Below are positions 1-6,222 of a stretch of DNA of 12,213 nucleotides, piece by piece. A model generated the notes under the pieces. That model was given only the letters and a program-made list of their open reading frames with translations. It was not told where the DNA came from and made no database searches. Both the position numbers and the translations under genes were made by a program. Every line of letters begins with the position of its first letter. Position 1 is the first letter of the stretch. This stretch comes from Nitrospirota bacterium (lineage in GTDB: Bacteria > Nitrospinota > Nitrospinia > Nitrospinales > VA-1), in the NCBI GenBank assembly GCA_003235465.1, contig QJWD01000033.1, positions 1-12,213 of the forward strand, written 5' to 3'.

Positions 1-875
1 TGTCATTTGAAACCTTGCGACCGTCCCCCGCGTTGAAGGATTATCTCCCCGTCGAATACAAGGACCTGGTCGACCACGGCCCTTACGGGAAGAACAAGAA
101 AGTCAGCGATATGGGGCAGTTCAAAGAAGTTCTGGAAGAGCACCCCATGTGCGCCGGCTGCGCGATGACGCTGTTCATCCGCCTGATGTTCATCGGCCTG
201 CCCAACCCCGAGCACACCATCATGGTGGGCACGGCGGGCTGCGGTCGCCTGGCCATCTCCCAGGCTTCGGTGCCTTTCATCTACGGCAACTACGGCGACA
301 CCAACGCGGTGGCCTCCGGCCTCAAGCGCGGCCTGGAGCTCAGGTTCCCCAATCAGTTCAAGGACGTGGTTGTGGCGGCGGGCGACGGCGGCCTGGTCGA
401 CATCGGCTTTCAGGGCCTCATGCACAGCTGGTTCAGGCACGAGAAGTTCACCACCATCATGCTCGACAACGAGGTTTACGGCAACACCGGCGGCCAGGAA
501 AGCGGCATGACCAACCAGGGCAAGGTGCTGAAAATGGCGCCGCGCGGCAAGAAGGACGAAAAGATGGACATCATCGGCCTCGCCAAGGTCGCCAAGCTCG
601 ACTACATCGCCCGTGTGGTTCCCACGAACCCGGCCCGCGTGGCCCGCACGGTTCGCCGCGCCGTTCTGGTTGCGCGCGAATTCGGCGCCACCTATGTGCA
701 GGCCTACACCTCCTGCAACATCGAGTATTCCATCCCCACGCCCGATGTCATGAAGGACGCGTTCGCGGTGGAAAGCGAGCGTTACGGTTTCGAGGAAATC
801 ATCTCCGATCGCGCCAAGGCGTACCTCGACGAGATCGAAAAAAAAGAAAAAGAAGCTCGAAAAGCTAAAAAATAA
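1..875 (+). CDS. 2-oxoacid:ferredoxin oxidoreductase, beta subunit (5' edge)
   Basis: This is the thiamine-diphosphate-binding beta subunit of a pyruvate/2-oxoglutarate:ferredoxin oxidoreductase, a cytoplasmic enzyme that interconverts 2-oxoacid + CoA with acyl-CoA + CO2 using ferredoxin. Numbering from the TTG at 15, it shows MCAGC (C46, C49), GTAGC (C76) and C234, the four cysteines expected for the proximal [4Fe-4S] cluster. The ThDP/Mg motif runs from GDGG (123-126) to LDNEVYGNTGGQ (150-161). The frame is open to the window edge, and bases 1-2 are TG followed by TCA TTT GAA. The true start is therefore probably an ATG whose A lies one base upstream, giving 291 residues with MSFETLRPSP at the front. 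The C-terminus is a Lys/Glu-rich tail. The gamma and small Fe-S subunits follow closely; the alpha subunit must lie upstream. Pyruvate versus 2-oxoglutarate cannot be decided from this subunit alone. The family call is firm. Confidence 0.93.
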   Translation, partial: SFETLRPSPALKDYLPVEYKDLVDHGPYGKNKKVSDMGQFKEVLEEHPMCAGCAMTLFIRLMFIGLPNPEHTIMVGTAGCGRLAISQASVPFIYGNYGDTNAVASGLKRGLELRFPNQFKDVVVAAGDGGLVDIGFQGLMHSWFRHEKFTTIMLDNEVYGNTGGQESGMTNQGKVLKMAPRGKKDEKMDIIGLAKVAKLDYIARVVPTNPARVARTVRRAVLVAREFGATYVQAYTSCNIEYSIPTPDVMKDAFAVESERYGFEEIISDRAKAYLDEIEKKEKEARKAKK

Positions 876-885
876 GTCATAAACC

Positions 886-892
886 AAGGAGG
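886..892 (+). promoter_or_regulatory. Strong ribosome binding site of the gamma-subunit gene
   Basis: AAGGAGG is a full match to the Shine-Dalgarno core, 9 nt before the ATG at 902. It is the best ribosome binding site in the window and suggests high expression of the oxidoreductase subunits. Confidence 0.85.
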
Positions 893-901
893 AAATCTAT
901 C

Positions 902-1612
902 ATGGCTGTCAAACGCTATAACGTCCGCATGGCGGGAATTGGAGGCCAGGGCGTGGTCACCGCTTCTCACATCATCAGCAACGGGGTGGTGATCTCCGGA
1001 GGTTACAGTTCCCTCGTCCCTTTTTTCGGGTCGGAGAAACGAAACGCTCCGGTTGAAAGCTATGTGCGGATCTCCAATGCGACGATCTATGAAATCGGGG
1101 AAATCATTTACCCCAACGTCATCATGATCTTCCATCCTTCCGTTATCACCCTGGGTAAATCCTACACGATGCCCTTCTACACCGGCCTCAAGCAGCGCGG
1201 CATCATCCTGATCAACAACCGCACCCCGATCAAGCTGTCGCGCGACGAGGAGCGGGAGTTGGAAGAGAAGGAAGCCCGCGTTTACTACATCCCCGCCACC
1301 GAGATGGCGAACGAAGTCGCCAAGACCGACCTGGCCACCAACATGGCCATGTGCGGCGCGATCTCCGGCCTGTTTGGCCTGCCCGACCTCAAGAGCCTCG
1401 GCGAATCGGTGAAGGACCGCTTCATCGGCAAGGGCATCGTGGTTTCCGGCGGCACGGCGGCCCTCGACAGCGCTATCGAGAAGAAGTTCGCCAAAAAGCA
1501 GAAGCTCATGGAAGCCAACATGAAGACCCTGGAAGCGGCGTACAGTTTCGTCAGGGAAAGGGGTTGGGCCGATGAAGACGAACCGGCCACGAAACAAACC
1601 GCGGCCGTCTAA
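902..1612 (+). CDS. 2-oxoacid:ferredoxin oxidoreductase, gamma subunit
   Basis: The 236-residue product is the gamma (catalytic-domain) subunit that assembles with alpha and beta subunits of the 2-oxoacid:ferredoxin oxidoreductase. The N-terminal glycine-rich signature AGIGGQGV (residues 11-18) is typical of the family, as is the block SEKRNAPVESYVRIS, which sits where such subunits have their conserved R-x-A/P-x-x-x-V-R segment. A helical, charged C-terminal extension ends in EDEPATKQTAAV. The gene lies 26 nt after the beta-subunit stop and 20 nt before the Fe-S subunit, so the three are one transcript. The ATG start is fixed by the strong AAGGAGG just upstream. Separate beta, gamma and small subunits place the enzyme among the multi-subunit forms rather than the single-chain PFOR. 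Substrate is undetermined. Confidence 0.92.
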   Translation: MAVKRYNVRMAGIGGQGVVTASHIISNGVVISGGYSSLVPFFGSEKRNAPVESYVRISNATIYEIGEIIYPNVIMIFHPSVITLGKSYTMPFYTGLKQRGIILINNRTPIKLSRDEERELEEKEARVYYIPATEMANEVAKTDLATNMAMCGAISGLFGLPDLKSLGESVKDRFIGKGIVVSGGTAALDSAIEKKFAKKQKLMEANMKTLEAAYSFVRERGWADEDEPATKQTAAV

Positions 1613-1632
1613 CATATCGTTCTGGAGAAACC

Positions 1633-1896
1633 ATGTACTACATCGCCGAAGTCGACAAAGAGATCTGTTCGCAGAGCAACTGCCACCTCTGCACGACCTA
1701 TTGCCCCGAGGCCAACTGTATCAACTACAGCGAAGCCGACAAATCCGCCTACGTTTCCGTGGACCGCTGCAAGGCCTGCGAAATCTGCGTCTACATCTGC
1801 AAGGAAGTAGCCAAAAAGGAAGCGATCCAGATGAAGTGGATCGACGACCTTGAAGAGGGTTTCGTGATCAAGCGGACGGGAATCGTTATACGTTAA
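1633..1896 (+). CDS. Small iron-sulfur (ferredoxin-like) subunit of the oxidoreductase
   Basis: The 87-residue protein has two cysteine clusters. The first is C12-x4-C17-x2-C20-x3-C24-P with an extra C29; the second is C46-x2-C49-x2-C52-x3-C56-K. That pattern fits a two-[4Fe-4S] ferredoxin-like subunit passing electrons between the catalytic core and ferredoxin. Two points differ from a textbook bacterial ferredoxin: the first motif has four residues instead of two between its first cysteines, and the second lacks the proline after its last cysteine. A GGAG (1624-1627) precedes the ATG. It is the last gene before a strong terminator. The gene order beta-gamma-small Fe-S subunit resembles the five-subunit oxidoreductases described from Hydrogenobacter-type autotrophs (from memory). 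It could be called the delta or epsilon subunit; I cannot choose. Confidence 0.85.
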   Translation: MYYIAEVDKEICSQSNCHLCTTYCPEANCINYSEADKSAYVSVDRCKACEICVYICKEVAKKEAIQMKWIDDLEEGFVIKRTGIVIR

Positions 1897-1911
1897 GCCA
1901 GGTTTATTTAG

Positions 1912-1949
1912 AAAAGGTATTTGGGCGGCACGCCCAAATACCTTTTTTT
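1912..1949 (+). terminator. Intrinsic terminator of the oxidoreductase operon
   Basis: AAAAGGTATTTGGGCG (1912-1927) pairs perfectly with 1931-1946 to form a 16-bp stem closed by a 3-nt GCA loop. Seven T (1943-1949) end the structure. It lies 15 nt after the last stop codon and separates the oxidoreductase operon from ndk. Confidence 0.95.
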
Positions 1950-1984
1950 ATTGCCATCATTCAACCGAACGGAGCCTGCCATCC

Positions 1985-2401
1985 ATGGAACAAACCTTCG
2001 CCATCATCAAACCCGACGCCGTCGAACGCAACCTGATCGGACAAATTCTCGAGCGCATCGAATCGCGCGGATTTCGCATCGTGGCCATGAAACGCGCCCT
2101 GCTCACCCTGAAGCAGGCCGAGGCGTTTTATCACGTCCACAAGGCGCGGCCGTTTTTCGGCGACCTGACGCGCTACATGGTCTCCGGACCGGTGGTTCTC
2201 CTAGTGCTCGAGCGGGAAAACGCCATCGCCCAGTGGCGCGAACTGATGGGGGCGACCAACCCTGCCGAAGCCGCCGAAGGGACGATCCGCAAGGACTTCG
2301 CCATCAACCTGGAAAAAAACTCCGCCCACGGCTCCGATGCCCCGGAAACCGCGGCATTCGAGATTCCCTTCTTTTTCAATCAGTTAGAGATTCATCCCTG
2401 A
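1985..2401 (+). CDS. ndk: Nucleoside-diphosphate kinase
   Basis: This kinase transfers the gamma phosphate of ATP to other (d)NDPs through a phosphohistidine, balancing nucleotide pools in the cytosol. The 138-residue product has the family's normal length. It opens with [10 protein letters not shown] (K9 contacts the phosphates) and carries the active-site signature N112-S-A-H115-G-S-D118, with H115 the phosphorylated histidine. GGAG at 1971-1974 precedes the ATG. Only 35 nt separate the start from the preceding terminator and I see no convincing promoter there, so the ndk promoter is either weak or overlaps the terminator. Downstream genes may be partly co-transcribed, but a TATAAT box follows the stop. 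Confidence 0.97.
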   Translation: MEQTFAIIKPDAVERNLIGQILERIESRGFRIVAMKRALLTLKQAEAFYHVHKARPFFGDLTRYMVSGPVVLLVLERENAIAQWRELMGATNPAEAAEGTIRKDFAINLEKNSAHGSDAPETAAFEIPFFFNQLEIHP

Positions 2402-2451
2402 CCGATTGCAAAAAAATGCCGGTTTGAACCCCAAAGCCGCCCGGAAGCATC

Positions 2452-2457
2452 TATAAT
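2452..2457 (+). promoter_or_regulatory. Candidate -10 box giving a leaderless or near-leaderless mRNA
   Basis: A perfect TATAAT lies only 6 nt before the ATG at 2464. Transcription would start about 2463-2465, at or next to the start codon. No Shine-Dalgarno sequence sits at normal spacing; GGAAG at 2443-2447 is too far away. The -35 is poor: TTGAAC at 2424-2429 has a 22-nt spacer. The box is what I see; promoter activity is inferred. Confidence 0.5.
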
Positions 2458-2463
2458 AGTGAC

Positions 2464-2994
2464 ATGAACAGACTCCTGGCGGCGCTCATCGTTTTCCTCT
2501 CCGGCTTCCTGGCCTCGGCGACCGGGGCCCGTGCCTATGAATACCAGCTCTACACCGATGTGGAGCATTTCGGCATCGTGGTCTTTCCGAAGGAGAACCT
2601 TTACAGGGAGTTGGACGAAGCCATCCATTCGTTCGCGTTCACCCCGGCGGAAACCGGCAAGGCGGTGATGCGTCACGGCACGAAGGGCGAAAACGAAACC
2701 TTCATGATGCCCGAGGAGGTGCAGGCCAGGCACCAGGTGGAGCGCTTCATCGTCATCCAGGTTTTGCAGGACCATAAAATGCTCATCGGCATCTACGACC
2801 CCGAGTGGGGGCTCACCCTGCCCTCGTCGGTGTTCGAGCTCGACCAGGTGAAGGAAAACATCCCGAAGACCCTCAACGCGTTCAGGGGGTCCAACCCGCA
2901 GCGGCAAACCCGCGCAGGGGATAATGGAATCGAGGGCGGCCAATACGTCCTCGCAACTGTATGCGGAGGCCCGATTTATCATGCCCATGTATGA
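2464..2994 (+). CDS. Secreted or periplasmic protein of unknown function
   Basis: I do not recognise this 176-residue protein. It has a clear signal peptide: MNR, a hydrophobic stretch (residues 4-20), then ARA before a likely cut at A24/Y25. The mature part starts YEYQLYTDVEHFG and is an acidic, mixed alpha/beta-looking chain with no cysteines until the last 20 residues, no further membrane segment and no metal motif I can name. The last 30 residues (from about RQTRAGDNG) look compositionally different and overlap the next gene by 14 nt, so the conserved part may end near residue 145. A TATAAT box lies directly upstream and no ribosome binding site is visible. The + strand codon bias and the signal peptide argue that it is real. 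Confidence 0.7.
   Translation: MNRLLAALIVFLSGFLASATGARAYEYQLYTDVEHFGIVVFPKENLYRELDEAIHSFAFTPAETGKAVMRHGTKGENETFMMPEEVQARHQVERFIVIQVLQDHKMLIGIYDPEWGLTLPSSVFELDQVKENIPKTLNAFRGSNPQRQTRAGDNGIEGGQYVLATVCGGPIYHAHV
2965..2969 (+). promoter_or_regulatory. Ribosome binding site fixing the FmdB start
   Basis: GGAGG lies 11 nt before ATG 2981, inside the end of the preceding gene. It supports starting the FmdB-type protein at MPMYEYQC rather than at the upstream ATG 2924, which would add 19 residues with no family resemblance. Confidence 0.7.
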
Positions 2995-3172
2995 ATACCA
3001 GTGCGAAAAATGCAAGGAAGTCGTCGAGGTGCTGCAAAAGGTGAGCGACGAACCGCTCACCACCTGTAAAAAATGCGGCGGCACCCTGCACAAGGGGTTC
3101 ACGAACATGACCTTCCATCTGTACGGCTCCGGGTTTTACACCACGGACAACAAGCGAAAATACCTCAAATAA
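2981..3172 (+). CDS. FmdB-type zinc ribbon protein
   Basis: This is a 63-residue member of the FmdB/CxxC_CxxC_SSSS zinc ribbon family. It begins MPMYEYQC, the usual family start, and has C8-x2-C11 and C29-x2-C32 as the four zinc ligands. The segment GSGFYTTDNK near the C-terminus is the typical FmdB tail. Family members have been proposed as regulators (FmdB was named for formamidase regulation), but most have no established function. Its start overlaps the preceding secreted-protein gene by 14 nt, suggesting translational coupling. Thirty nucleotides separate it from the pterin synthase gene, so all are probably one transcript. The family call is secure and the role is unknown. Confidence 0.9.
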   Translation: MPMYEYQCEKCKEVVEVLQKVSDEPLTTCKKCGGTLHKGFTNMTFHLYGSGFYTTDNKRKYLK

Positions 3173-3202
3173 ATTGCGCCCGAGCAAACCCGGACCCTGC
3201 AC

Positions 3203-3628
3203 ATGATCTACATCACCCGGCGGCTCGAATTCTGCGCCAGCCACCGCCTCTTCAACCCCAGCTTCAGCGACGAGAAAAACGCCGCCACGTTCGGCCTGTG
3301 CAACAACCCCAATGGGCACGGCCACAATTACGTGCTGGAGGTGACGGTGAAGGGCGAGGTGGACCCGGAAACCGGCATGGTGCTCGACCTCAAGGCGCTC
3401 AAGAAACTCATCAACGAAAAAATCATCGACCGCGTGGACCACAAGAACCTGAACGTCGATGTCGATTTTCTTAAGGGGGTGATCCCGACGGCGGAAAACA
3501 TCGCCATCAAGTTCTGGGAGCGGATCAAGCCTCACATCAAGAACGGCTCGCTTTGCGAGGTCAAGCTTTACGAATCGGACCGCAACTTCGTGGTCTACCG
3601 GGGAGAAGGCGTTGAAAGCACTTATTGA
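3203..3628 (+). CDS. 6-pyruvoyl-tetrahydropterin synthase / QueD family enzyme
   Basis: This 141-residue enzyme acts on 7,8-dihydroneopterin triphosphate, the product of FolE, whose gene overlaps it. It makes 6-pyruvoyl-tetrahydropterin in biopterin synthesis or 6-carboxytetrahydropterin in queuosine synthesis. Zinc ligands are H14 (ASHR), H39 and H41 (NGHGHNY). The catalytic cysteine is C33, D79-H80 (VDHKNL) forms the proton relay, and E124 (YESD) is the pterin-anchoring glutamate. C33 excludes the PTPS-III type, which has Glu there. The block [11 protein letters not shown] and the following VDPETGMV and DHKNL match, as I remember them, the animal PTPS form more than E. coli QueD. The ribosome binding site is weak, consistent with expression coupled to upstream genes. 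Biopterin versus queuosine cannot be settled here; queuosine is the commoner bacterial role. Confidence 0.92.
   Translation: MIYITRRLEFCASHRLFNPSFSDEKNAATFGLCNNPNGHGHNYVLEVTVKGEVDPETGMVLDLKALKKLINEKIIDRVDHKNLNVDVDFLKGVIPTAENIAIKFWERIKPHIKNGSLCEVKLYESDRNFVVYRGEGVESTY
3600..3609 (+). promoter_or_regulatory. Ribosome binding site fixing the folE TTG start
   Basis: GGGGAGAAGG lies immediately before the TTG at 3612, with 6 nt from GGAG to the start. It lies within the end of the PTPS/QueD gene and supports the TTG start and the 17-nt gene overlap. Confidence 0.65.
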
Positions 3629-4169
3629 AAAAATCTTGCAGGAACTCGGAGAAGACCCGAAGCGCGAAGGCCTGATAGACACCCCCAAGCGGGTGGATAA
3701 ATCCCTGCGCTTTCTCACCAGCGGCTACCACGTCGATATCGACAAACTCGTCAACGACGCGCTGTACAGCGACGTGTACGACGAGATGGTCATCGTCAAG
3801 GACATCGACCTGTTCAGCCTGTGCGAGCACCACATGCTGCCCTTCTTCGGCAAGTGCCACGTGGCCTACCTGCCGAAAGGAAAAATCATCGGGCTAAGCA
3901 AGATCCCGCGCATCGTCGACGCGTTCAGCCGTCGCCTGCAGGTGCAGGAGCGCCTGACCACCCAGGTCGCCCAGTGCCTGCAGAAAACCCTGAAGCCCAA
4001 GGGGGTCGGCGTGGTCATCGAGGCGCTGCACCTTTGCATGTCCATGCGCGGGGTGGAGAAGCAAAACTCCTACACCACCACGAGTTCCATGCTGGGCTGC
4101 TTCAAGTCCGACGCCAGAACGAGAAGCGAGTTCCTGAGCCTCATTCAACCACAAGGCACCCGCCGTTGA
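3612..4169 (+). CDS. folE: GTP cyclohydrolase I
   Basis: FolE converts GTP to 7,8-dihydroneopterin triphosphate and formate, the entry step for folate, queuosine and biopterin. The 185-residue product has the usual length. Zinc ligands are C71 and H74 in [10 protein letters not shown] and C142 in LHLCMSMRG. The core signature [19 protein letters not shown] and the QxRLTxQ segment ([10 protein letters not shown]) are intact, and [13 protein letters not shown] contributes to the GTP site. The start is a TTG preceded by GGGGAGAAGG. It gives the sequence [21 protein letters not shown], which fits the family N-terminus (D-P-x-R-E-G-L-x-x-T-P-x-R). The gene overlaps the upstream PTPS/QueD gene by 17 nt, so the two consecutive pterin enzymes are translationally coupled. 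The standard zinc-dependent type IA enzyme is indicated. Confidence 0.97.
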   Translation: MKALIEKILQELGEDPKREGLIDTPKRVDKSLRFLTSGYHVDIDKLVNDALYSDVYDEMVIVKDIDLFSLCEHHMLPFFGKCHVAYLPKGKIIGLSKIPRIVDAFSRRLQVQERLTTQVAQCLQKTLKPKGVGVVIEALHLCMSMRGVEKQNSYTTTSSMLGCFKSDARTRSEFLSLIQPQGTRR

Positions 4170-4183
4170 CTGCCACCCCTTTT

Positions 4184-4188
4184 GAGGT
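4184..4188 (+). promoter_or_regulatory. Ribosome binding site for the phoH TTG start
   Basis: GAGGT lies 9 nt before TTG 4198. An in-frame TGA at 4183-4185 rules out any start further upstream, so TTG 4198 is the only start that keeps the N-terminal region. Confidence 0.6.
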
Positions 4189-4197
4189 TGCCGCCCC

Positions 4198-5160
4198 TTG
4201 AACACCCCCGAAAGCAAAGAAATCATCATTGAAGACAACAAGCTGATCCCGGAAATTTTCGGCATTCACGACACCCACCTCAAGCTGATCGAAAAGAAAT
4301 TCAACGTCCGCCTGACCACGCGCGAAAACCTCATCCGCATCAAGGGGGACCCTGAGGCGGTGAAAAACGTCGAGCGCCTCATCCACCAGCTTAAGACCAT
4401 GTACCAGGGCAAGGCGCCGATCCACAACGGCGACCTGAAGTTCGCCATCCGCCTCGCCGCCGAGGACCCGGGGGTGGATCTCAAGTCGATCTTCAGCGAG
4501 CGCATCACGGTTTCCCAGGAGAAGGGCTACGTCACCCCCAAGGGGCGGACGCAGCGCGAGTTCATCCACGCCGCGCGCCGTTCGGACATCGTCGTCGGCA
4601 TCGGCCCCGCGGGCACGGGCAAAACCTACCTCGCCGTGGCGCTGGCGGTGGAGGGGCTCCTCAAGCACCTGTTCAAGAAAATCGTCCTTGTCCGCCCGGC
4701 GGTGGAGGCCGGCGAAAAGCTCGGGTTCCTTCCCGGCGACATCGCCGAGAAGATCAACCCCTACCTGATGCCGCTCTACGACGCGCTGAACGACCTCCTG
4801 CCCGTCAACCAGGTGTGGAAGATGATCGAGGACGGCTACATCGAAATCGCGCCCCTCGCCTACATGCGCGGGCGCACGCTGAACGACGCGTTCATCATCC
4901 TCGACGAGGCGCAGAACTCCACCCGCGAGCAGATGAAAATGTTTCTGACCCGGCTCGGCTTCCGCTCGAAAATGGTGGTCACCGGCGACATCACCCAGGT
5001 GGACCTGGCCAACCCTGGCGAGTCCGGCCTTGTTCACGCCAAGAGCCTCCTGCAGGGCATCGAGGGCATCGAGTTCCTGTTTTTCACCCAGAAAGACGTG
5101 ATCCGCCACGACCTGGTCAAGAAAATCATTCAGGCCTACGAGACCGGCCCCAAAGCGTGA
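4198..5160 (+). CDS. phoH: PhoH family ATPase (YbeZ-like)
   Basis: This is a cytoplasmic P-loop NTPase of the PhoH/YbeZ type, linked to RNA metabolism and usually encoded next to YbeY, as here. The 320 residues comprise an N-terminal KH-like region (about 20-65, FNVRLTTRENLIRIKGDPEA), a linker, and the ATPase domain. The ATPase domain has Walker A GPAGTGKT (136-143), Walker B ILDEAQN with D236/E237, and the motif VVTGDITQVDL. The C-terminal segment FTQKDVIRHDLVKKII is the usual family ending. The start is TTG and no other upstream start is possible. The ybeY gene follows after 82 nt; in many bacteria a PgpH-type HD protein lies between them, and here it does not. The exact biochemical role of the family is not settled. 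Confidence 0.95.
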   Translation: MNTPESKEIIIEDNKLIPEIFGIHDTHLKLIEKKFNVRLTTRENLIRIKGDPEAVKNVERLIHQLKTMYQGKAPIHNGDLKFAIRLAAEDPGVDLKSIFSERITVSQEKGYVTPKGRTQREFIHAARRSDIVVGIGPAGTGKTYLAVALAVEGLLKHLFKKIVLVRPAVEAGEKLGFLPGDIAEKINPYLMPLYDALNDLLPVNQVWKMIEDGYIEIAPLAYMRGRTLNDAFIILDEAQNSTREQMKMFLTRLGFRSKMVVTGDITQVDLANPGESGLVHAKSLLQGIEGIEFLFFTQKDVIRHDLVKKIIQAYETGPKA

Positions 5161-5242
5161 GCGGGCTGTAGCAATTTTTAAGGTTCACCCCCCGGACGCC
5201 CCGGATTCGTGGTAAATTAATCGCAAAATCACCTTTCGCGCC

Positions 5243-5704
5243 ATGGCCACTCTTCTCACAAGCGAGATTGCCGACCTGGCCTGCGATGCGGAACAGCTCC
5301 GCACCCAGGGGGACCGGGTGCTTGAAGCCCTCGGCAAAAGCGAGATGGAGCTGAGCGTGCTTTTGACCGGCGACGAGGGCATTCAGGCACTCAACCGGGA
5401 CTACCGCGGCCAGGACCGGGCGACCGACGTGTTGTCGTTCTCCCAACTCGAGGAGGAAGGCGGCGACACCGGGCTTCTGGGCGACGTGGTCATCTCCGTC
5501 GAAACCGCGCGCCGCCAAGCCGGCGAACACCGGCTTAGCCTCGGAGAGGAGCTGGCGCTGCTTCTCATTCACGGCACCCTGCACCTTCTGGGTTACGACC
5601 ACGAGCGCTCCCCGGAAGACGCCGGGATCATGAAACAACGGACCTGGGAGATATTCGAAATCCTCTACCCAGGCAGAAAAGCCGCCGAGAGCTGCGAATT
5701 TTAA
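5243..5704 (+). CDS. ybeY: Endoribonuclease YbeY (16S rRNA maturation factor)
   Basis: YbeY is a single-domain metal-dependent endoribonuclease involved in 16S rRNA 3'-end maturation and ribosome quality control. The 153-residue product has the family signature H110-G-T-L-H114-L-L-G-Y-D-H120, with the three histidines binding zinc. The upstream segment YRGQDRATDVLSF matches the conserved R-x-x-x-x-x-TDVLSF strand. The ATG at 5243 has no recognisable ribosome binding site (TTTCGCGCC precedes it), although a short AT-rich stretch (5211-5220) upstream could be part of a promoter. It follows phoH, the usual neighbour, and is 26 nt ahead of the HIT-family gene. Confidence 0.95.
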   Translation: MATLLTSEIADLACDAEQLRTQGDRVLEALGKSEMELSVLLTGDEGIQALNRDYRGQDRATDVLSFSQLEEEGGDTGLLGDVVISVETARRQAGEHRLSLGEELALLLIHGTLHLLGYDHERSPEDAGIMKQRTWEIFEILYPGRKAAESCEF

Positions 5705-5730
5705 GCCCCGGCGGGACATAAGGCCGAGCC

Positions 5731-6213
5731 ATGGAACAGATCTTCGCCCCCTGGCGAATGGAATACATCCGGCGCGAGAAAACCGGCGAGTGCATCTTCT
5801 GCACCCTGCCCAGGGAGAACCGCGACGCGGAAAACTTCATCCTCCACCGCGGGCGCGACTTTTTCGTCATCATGAACATCTTCCCCTACAACACCGGCCA
5901 CCTCATGGTCGCCCCTTATCGCCATGTGGGCTGCATCAGCAAGCTCGACGAAAAGGAAAGCGCCGAGAAAAGCTGCCTGACAAGCCTCGCGGTGGACATC
6001 CTGAGAGCGTGCCTGAACCCCGAGGGGTTCAACATCGGCATCAACCTCGGCAAGGCCGGCGGCGCCGGTTTCGAGGAGCACGTTCACGTGCACATCGTCC
6101 CCCGCTGGACGGGCGACACCAACTTCATGCCGGTTCTCGCCGACACCAAAATTCACCCCGAGCACCTTCGCGCAACCTACCTGAAGCTCAAGCCCCGGTT
6201 CGAGGGCGCCTGA
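5731..6213 (+). CDS. HIT-family hydrolase/phosphorylase (Ap4A phosphorylase-like)
   Basis: This is a histidine-triad nucleotide-binding protein of 160 residues. The triad is H117-V-H119-V-H121-I-V, with H119 the expected nucleophile. It is followed by PRWTGDTNFMPVL, the form seen in the bacterial branch related to mycobacterial Ap4A phosphorylase (from memory). The N-terminus has FAPWRMEYI and C21-I-F-C24, half of a structural zinc site common in this branch; NTGHLMVAP is the other conserved HIT block. The likely activity is cleavage of dinucleoside polyphosphates or other nucleotide phosphoesters, but HIT substrates cannot be read reliably from sequence. It ends 9 nt before mutS, so the two are co-transcribed and probably coupled. 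Confidence 0.9.
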   Translation: MEQIFAPWRMEYIRREKTGECIFCTLPRENRDAENFILHRGRDFFVIMNIFPYNTGHLMVAPYRHVGCISKLDEKESAEKSCLTSLAVDILRACLNPEGFNIGINLGKAGGAGFEEHVHVHIVPRWTGDTNFMPVLADTKIHPEHLRATYLKLKPRFEGA

Positions 6214-6222
6214 CCCCCGGCC

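Noticed and set aside
3..887. 294-residue minus-strand frame over the oxidoreductase beta gene
   Set aside because: Its start is a poly-Phe stretch that is the antisense of the Lys-rich tail, and it has no recognisable domain.
2924..3172. Longer FmdB-type protein starting at ATG 2924
   Set aside because: The extra 19 residues have no family resemblance. ATG 2981 has GGAGG upstream and gives the standard MPMYEYQC start.
5161..5242. Promoter or terminator between phoH and ybeY
   Set aside because: The AT-rich GGTAAATTAA resembles a -10 region but no -35 lies at usable spacing, and no stem with a T-run is present.
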